From assembly GCF_965363235.1 (NCBI RefSeq), contig NC_134839.1, forward strand, positions 114,880,517 through 114,944,516: DNA of 64,000 bases, read 5' to 3'. Shown here one piece after another: positions 59,925-64,000 of the stretch; the first letter of the stretch is position 1; every line of letters starts with the position of its first letter. The position numbers and the translations under genes are program-made. This DNA comes from Mytilus galloprovincialis. Lineage: Eukaryota; Mollusca; Bivalvia; Mytilida; Mytilidae. Under the pieces are notes generated by a model. It worked only from the letters and a program-made list of their open reading frames with translations. It had not been told where the DNA came from and searched no databases.

Positions 59925-60960
59925 TATACATATGAATATATATAATTTAGAGGGTGGAGATCTCAACGGTTTTCATGTTCTCAAACAGGTAGGGGTAGGC
60001 AGAGGATTGAGGGGGGCCAACCCCCCTTTTTGGGAAAAAATTGGTTGCTTAAATAGGGAATCACTGAAGCGTGACTGGAGCAGGCCCCTTCTTAGGTCAG
60101 TCAGTGGGCCCCAACTTACGAAAATTTCTGGATCCGCCACTGGGGATAGGGTGACCCTAGGGACTTCCCCTACATTTCATTTTATTTGTTATATTGTCCC
60201 ATGCATGAATATATATGGTTTAGGGGTGGGGATCTCATTGGTTTCAAAGTTCTCAAACAGGAGGGGTAGGGTGACCCCAGGGATTCCATCTATATTTCAT
60301 TTAATTAATTATAGTTATTTTATTTGATTTGTTATATTGTATAGTTAAGTATGAGTATATATGGTGTAGGGGTAAGGATCTTGACCATTTTCAAGTTCTC
60401 AAACAGGAGGGTGTACAGTGACCTCAGGGACTCCCCTATCTTTCATTTGAATTGTTATATTGTCCCGTACATGAATATATGGTTAAGGGGTGGCGATCTC
60501 AACGGGTTTCAAATTCTCAAACAGGAGGGGGTGGGGTGACCCAAGGGACTCCCCTATATTTCATCTGATTTGTTATATTGTCCCATACATGAAAATATAT
60601 GGTTTAGGGGTGGGGATCTGGACCATTTTTAAATTCTAAAACAGGAAGGGTGGGTGACCCCCAGCGACTCTTTCTATATTTCATTTGATTTTTCATATTG
60701 TCACAAACATGAATATATATGGTTGCACTCCCCCCCCCTTAAATTTGCAAAGCATGGGTTGTTCTCAGCTTAATAAAGAATATTCCGATAATTTTACCTC
60801 AAATTTTTTTAGCCTCGCTCTGCTCGGCGAAAATTTAAGTTTGCGCCCTTCATAACCTAAAATCCTGGATCTACCCCTCATATGGTTTAGGGGTGGGGAG
60901 CTGGACCGTTTCCAAGTTATCAAACAGGAGGGGTAGAGTGGCCCAAAGAATGCCACCTAT
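59925..60960 (+). repeat. ~120-bp minisatellite with an element inserted in it
   Basis: About seven diverged units share ATGAATATATATGGTTTAGG, GGGTGGGGATCT, TCAAACAGGAGGGGTAGGGT-GACCC and CTATATTTCATTTGATTTGT. The first unit is split by the element at 60000-60142. The frames at 59911-60539 are repeat-derived. Confidence 0.85.
60000..60142. mobile_element. MITE with CAGAGG / ATCCGCCACTG ends, second copy
   Basis: It shares GGGAATCACTGAAGCGTGAC, TTAGGTCAGTCAGTGGGCCC and TGGATCCGCCACTG with 41707-41874. The left end is decayed (CAGAGGATTGAGG). It is inserted in the minisatellite, whose GGGGTAGG-like words lie on both sides. Confidence 0.75.
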
Positions 60961-60969
60961 ATATCATAT

Positions 60970-61270
60970 GATTTACTTACATTTAGGTATAAATAATATA
61001 GTTGCATTATTTGTGAAAATAAAGAAAAACACTTTCAGCTACTTTAATTGACCCTTCAAAATTGAGAAAAAACAAATAACCCTTCGAAATTGCAGTAATA
61101 TGTTTACACTTTAAAAGCATCTCACATGCATTATCATCATTTATCACTGATAAAGAAAATTTAGACTGTGACCATGAATATGTATATTTTTAGTTATACT
61201 GTTCCCAGCTGTCACGTTGTATTGGATTTTTAAATTAAAATTTGTCAAAAAGTAATTTTGAGTTTCTGTA
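60970..61270. other. Intergenic, nothing recognised
   Basis: AT-rich, no feature seen. Confidence 0.5.
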
Positions 61271-61440
61271 CCGAGGCGGGTGTAGGGGGGGGGGGGGGGG
61301 GGCAGGGTGCCCTCCCCCCCCCCCCTTTTGGGAAAAATTTGGTTACTTATATAGGGAATCATTGAAGCGTGACTGAAGCGGGGCCCCTCTTAGGTCAGTC
61401 AGTGGGCCCCCACTTATGTAGATTTCTGGATCCGCCACTG
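61271..61440. mobile_element. MITE with CAGAGGCGG / ATCCGCCACTG ends, third copy
   Basis: It begins CCGAGGCGGGTGTAGG, has a long G run and C run, the GGGAATCATTGAAGCGTGAC word, and ends TGGATCCGCCACTG. CTGTA flanks it on both sides (61266-61270 and 61441-61445), a 5-bp target duplication like that of the first copy. Confidence 0.8.
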
Positions 61441-61737
61441 CTGTATAAAATATTTTTCTGCTTTTTCTTTCTTTTACATATATCTTCTAGTGTTTATATT
61501 CATTTACCATGCATAGATTTATTTTTTCATCTGCTTTGATTTATTTAGTAATTGATCGCAAAACCCGGAATTATCCTTATCCGCTTCCGGAATCGTATCT
61601 GATATTGTAAAATTTTGTCTTCACGGCCGCCATTGTTATGTGTTTACAATGTTGTTTTTGTCAATCAGATACGATTTTACTCGAATTTATACAATATTTG
61701 TCGGCGATTTTCTGTATAAAGCTAGCGGTTGAACAAA

Positions 61738-61821
61738 ATGAAGATCGCTGTCATAAATAATAATGATAAAAATAAGTTTTTAGCTCGTTTAATTGGAGAC
61801 TTTGGTGAACATGGTGAAAAG
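61738..61821 (+). CDS. Possible first coding exon of an unidentified gene leaving the window
   Basis: ATG in an AAAATG context opens 28 codons (MKIAVINNNDKNKFLARLIG and on) before AAAAG/GTTTGC, a usable but weak donor. Read through, the frame ends at TAG near 61880. The upstream 180 bases are less AT-rich and contain CTTCCGGAATCG and CACGGCCGCCATTG, resembling a CpG-type promoter. The codons look protein-like, but I recognise no family. Confidence 0.35.
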
Positions 61822-61884
61822 GTTTGCAAAGTAGTTTCTTATTTTCTTTCAAGTGGAAGGCAACTACGTCGGGCGTAGCTAGAA

Positions 61885-62560
61885 ACCAACTATCCTATTC
61901 GAAATTCCGCTTGCAAAAGTGGAAGGTGGAGGACCTCGGACCACCTCTAATTTACACACATGCCTCTAAATTGAAAAGCTACGAAAATTTCTTTTTCTAA
62001 TTTGAAATTGCCGTCAACAGCATGAACAGTTGAACTTATTATACAATAGACTACTGACGTAGTTGTACTACGTATTGATGACAAACAATATCCCTACGAC
62101 TTTTGCCATTTGGGAAATCTAAACTACTTGTCTTAAAAGATTTTCGGCAATTAAATAGTTCATACAATTGTTCTTTGACATCTTGGCTAGAAGCACAAGT
62201 CATAATGAACTGCACAAGGATTCTTAATAAGCACTACTTCCTATGTGTAACTTCAAAACTTTTGGATAAATCGACGATCATTTAAGGTTTTTCTGGTCAT
62301 ATTTTTTGTAATCCAGAATAAAAAGTATTAAAAAAGTGTTCAATTAGTTATATATAACATAGTAGCGAGCTAGGTAATAACAATGGCAAGTATTTCAGCA
62401 TTTATTGGGTAGAACACAAATCTAGGGTGCTCGCATAATGCAGCTTAACTGCATAAAAAAACAAAACACGTTTTCAGGGCATTTCGGCTTAACGTTTACA
62501 AATTTCACTTTTTTTCTTTGTAAAGAATAAAATCCTTTGTACTTCTAGAAAAATTCAATA
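61885..62560. other. Noncoding, nothing recognised
   Basis: If the exon at 61738 is real, this is its first intron. No other feature seen. Confidence 0.4.
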
Positions 62561-63050
62561 GTCATTTGTGTATTTTATCATGGGATCCCATAGTCAACTG
62601 TATATCTTATCATAGGATCTCTTAGTCGTTTGTATATTTATCGTGGGATCCCATAGTCATTTATATATTTTATCATGGGATCCCATAGTCATTTGTATAT
62701 TTTATCAAAGGATTTCATAGCCCTTTGTATATTTTATCACGTGATCCTATAGTCATTTGTATATTTTATCATAGGATTCCATAGCCATTTGTATATTTCA
62801 TCACATGGGATCCCATAGTCATTTGTATATTTTATCATGGGATCCCATAGTCATTTGTATATTTCATCATATGATCCCAGTAATATTTGTATTTTATCAT
62901 AGGATCCTAAAGTCATTTGTATATTTTATCACGGGATCACAAGCATAGTCATTTGTTTATTTTATCAGATGCTCTCTTCGTCTTTTGATTATTTTATTAT
63001 GGGATCCCATAGTCATTTGTATATTTTATCATGGGCTTCTATAGACATTT
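62560..63050 (+). repeat. 32-bp minisatellite with GGGATCCC palindromes, first block
   Basis: The unit ATTTGTATATTTTATCATGG-GATCCCATAGTC is repeated about 15 times with variation in the ATGGGATCCCAT palindrome. Confidence 0.92.
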
Positions 63051-63054
63051 GACA

Positions 63055-63420
63055 ATTCAATGAATGTGTTTGTAGATAGATGATTTTGTGTTCTGTTAAA
63101 TTGTTCCTTTTAAAATTGTTATACGATGATGACTGATGTACCCATATTTTGACTATTTTATTTATTGTGTCTGTTTAGTTAACGCATCAATGTAAATATA
63201 ACGGAATTTGATGAGACTGTCATCAAAGTGAGAGGGTTAGCGCTATAAAACCAGGTTTAATCCACCATTTTCTACATTTGAAATTGCCTGCACTAAGTCA
63301 GGAATATGACAGTTCTTGTCCATTCTTTTTTGATGCGTTTTGTTATTTGATTTTGCCATGTAATTATGGACTTTCCGAATTGATTTTTCTCTAAGTTCAG
63401 TATTTTTGTGATTTTACTTT
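63055..63420 (+). repeat. Dispersed repeat interrupting the minisatellite
   Basis: Contains AAACCAGGTTTAATCCACCA, AGTCAGGAATATGACAGTT and GTTCAGTATTTTTGTGATTT, related to the 152-bp unit at 44443 and to 48365-48465. Confidence 0.65.
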
Positions 63421-64000
63421 TTTGTATATTTTATCATGGGATCCCAAAGTCATTTTTATCTTTTATCTTGGGGTCCATTTGTCATTTTATATTTTATCAT
63501 AGGATCCCATAGTCATTTGTTTATTTTATCATGGGTTTCCATATTCCATTTTAATATTTTATCATAGGATCCCATATTTTTTTTTTATCAAGGGCCCCTG
63601 AAGTCGTTTGTATATTTTATCGTGGGCTCCATTTGTCATTTGTATATTTTATCATAGGATCCCATAGTCGTTTGCATATTTTATGATGGGCTTCAATAGT
63701 CATTTAGATATTTTATCATGGGGTCCATTTGTCATTTGTATATTTTATCATAGGATCCCATAGTCATTTGTTTATTTTATCATGGGATTCCATAGTCATT
63801 TGCATATTTTATTAAGGGGTCCATTAGTCCTTTGTATATTTTATCATGGGCTTCCATAGTCAGTTGTATATTTTATCATGGGCTCCATTTGTCATTTGTA
63901 TATTTTATCATAGGGTCCTATAGTAATATTTGTTTATTTTATCATGGGCTCACTTAGTAATTTGTGCATTTTATCACGGAATCCCATAGTCTTTGTTTAT
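63421..64000 (+). repeat. 32-bp minisatellite, second block, running off the window
   Basis: The same unit as 62560-63050 resumes, with more variants such as GGGGTCCATTTGTC and GGGCTTCCATAGTC in the palindrome segment, and continues to the last base. Confidence 0.92.

Noticed and set aside
59911-60539. Frames of 138 and 62 codons
   Set aside because: Built from the ~120-bp minisatellite and the inserted MITE.

Overview
The window looks like nuclear DNA of a bivalve mollusc, most likely a mussel of the Mytilus group. The evidence is AT-rich DNA, split genes with GT-AG introns, a silk-like shell-matrix gene, and many short dispersed repeats of bivalve type, including retrozyme copies that carry hammerhead ribozymes. 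Nothing looks bacterial or viral. The species call is an inference.

I can read four genes exon by exon. (1) At 427-4946 on the + strand lie the last five coding exons of an ABCB6-type mitochondrial half-transporter; its 5' part is outside the window. (2) At 15730-18092 (+) is a small two-exon gene for a secreted glycine-rich protein of unknown function. It is enclosed by two ~1.1 kb repeat elements in opposite orientation. (3) At 41124 down to 23117 (-) is a complete 14-exon NOM1 gene (nucleolar MIF4G/MA3 protein, SGD1 family) of 915 codons. All exon phases join without a break. Its introns carry a ~3.2 kb hairpin-forming 38-bp minisatellite, a 566-bp foldback element and several smaller tandem repeats. 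(4) At 55952 down to 51448 (-) is a complete three-coding-exon gene for a 658-residue secreted poly-Ala/poly-Gly/Ser-Asp protein resembling MSI60-type nacre framework proteins, with a TATA box and a 5' non-coding exon.

Broken genes: 43974 to about 47430 (+) holds a heavily decayed copy of an uncharacterised animal protein family with a DAD/acidic nuclease-like motif, invaded by a 152-bp tandem repeat and a retrozyme pair. A decayed LINE reverse-transcriptase fragment lies at 57480-57910. A possible first exon of a gene running off the right edge is at 61738.

The most interesting signals are hammerhead ribozymes: a tandem pair at 9081-9484 (- strand) exactly 360 bp apart (a retrozyme layout), an inverted pair at 46053-46300, a solo motif at 14114-14156, and one mutated copy at 58311-58354. 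Other mobile-type structures are a foldback element at 42691-42949 with a 9-bp target duplication, a three-member family with ends CAGAGGCGGAT and 5-bp duplications, a tRNA-derived SINE, and long inverted repeats. The right end is a 32-bp minisatellite that runs out of the window. The rest is intergenic or intronic DNA in which I see no gene.
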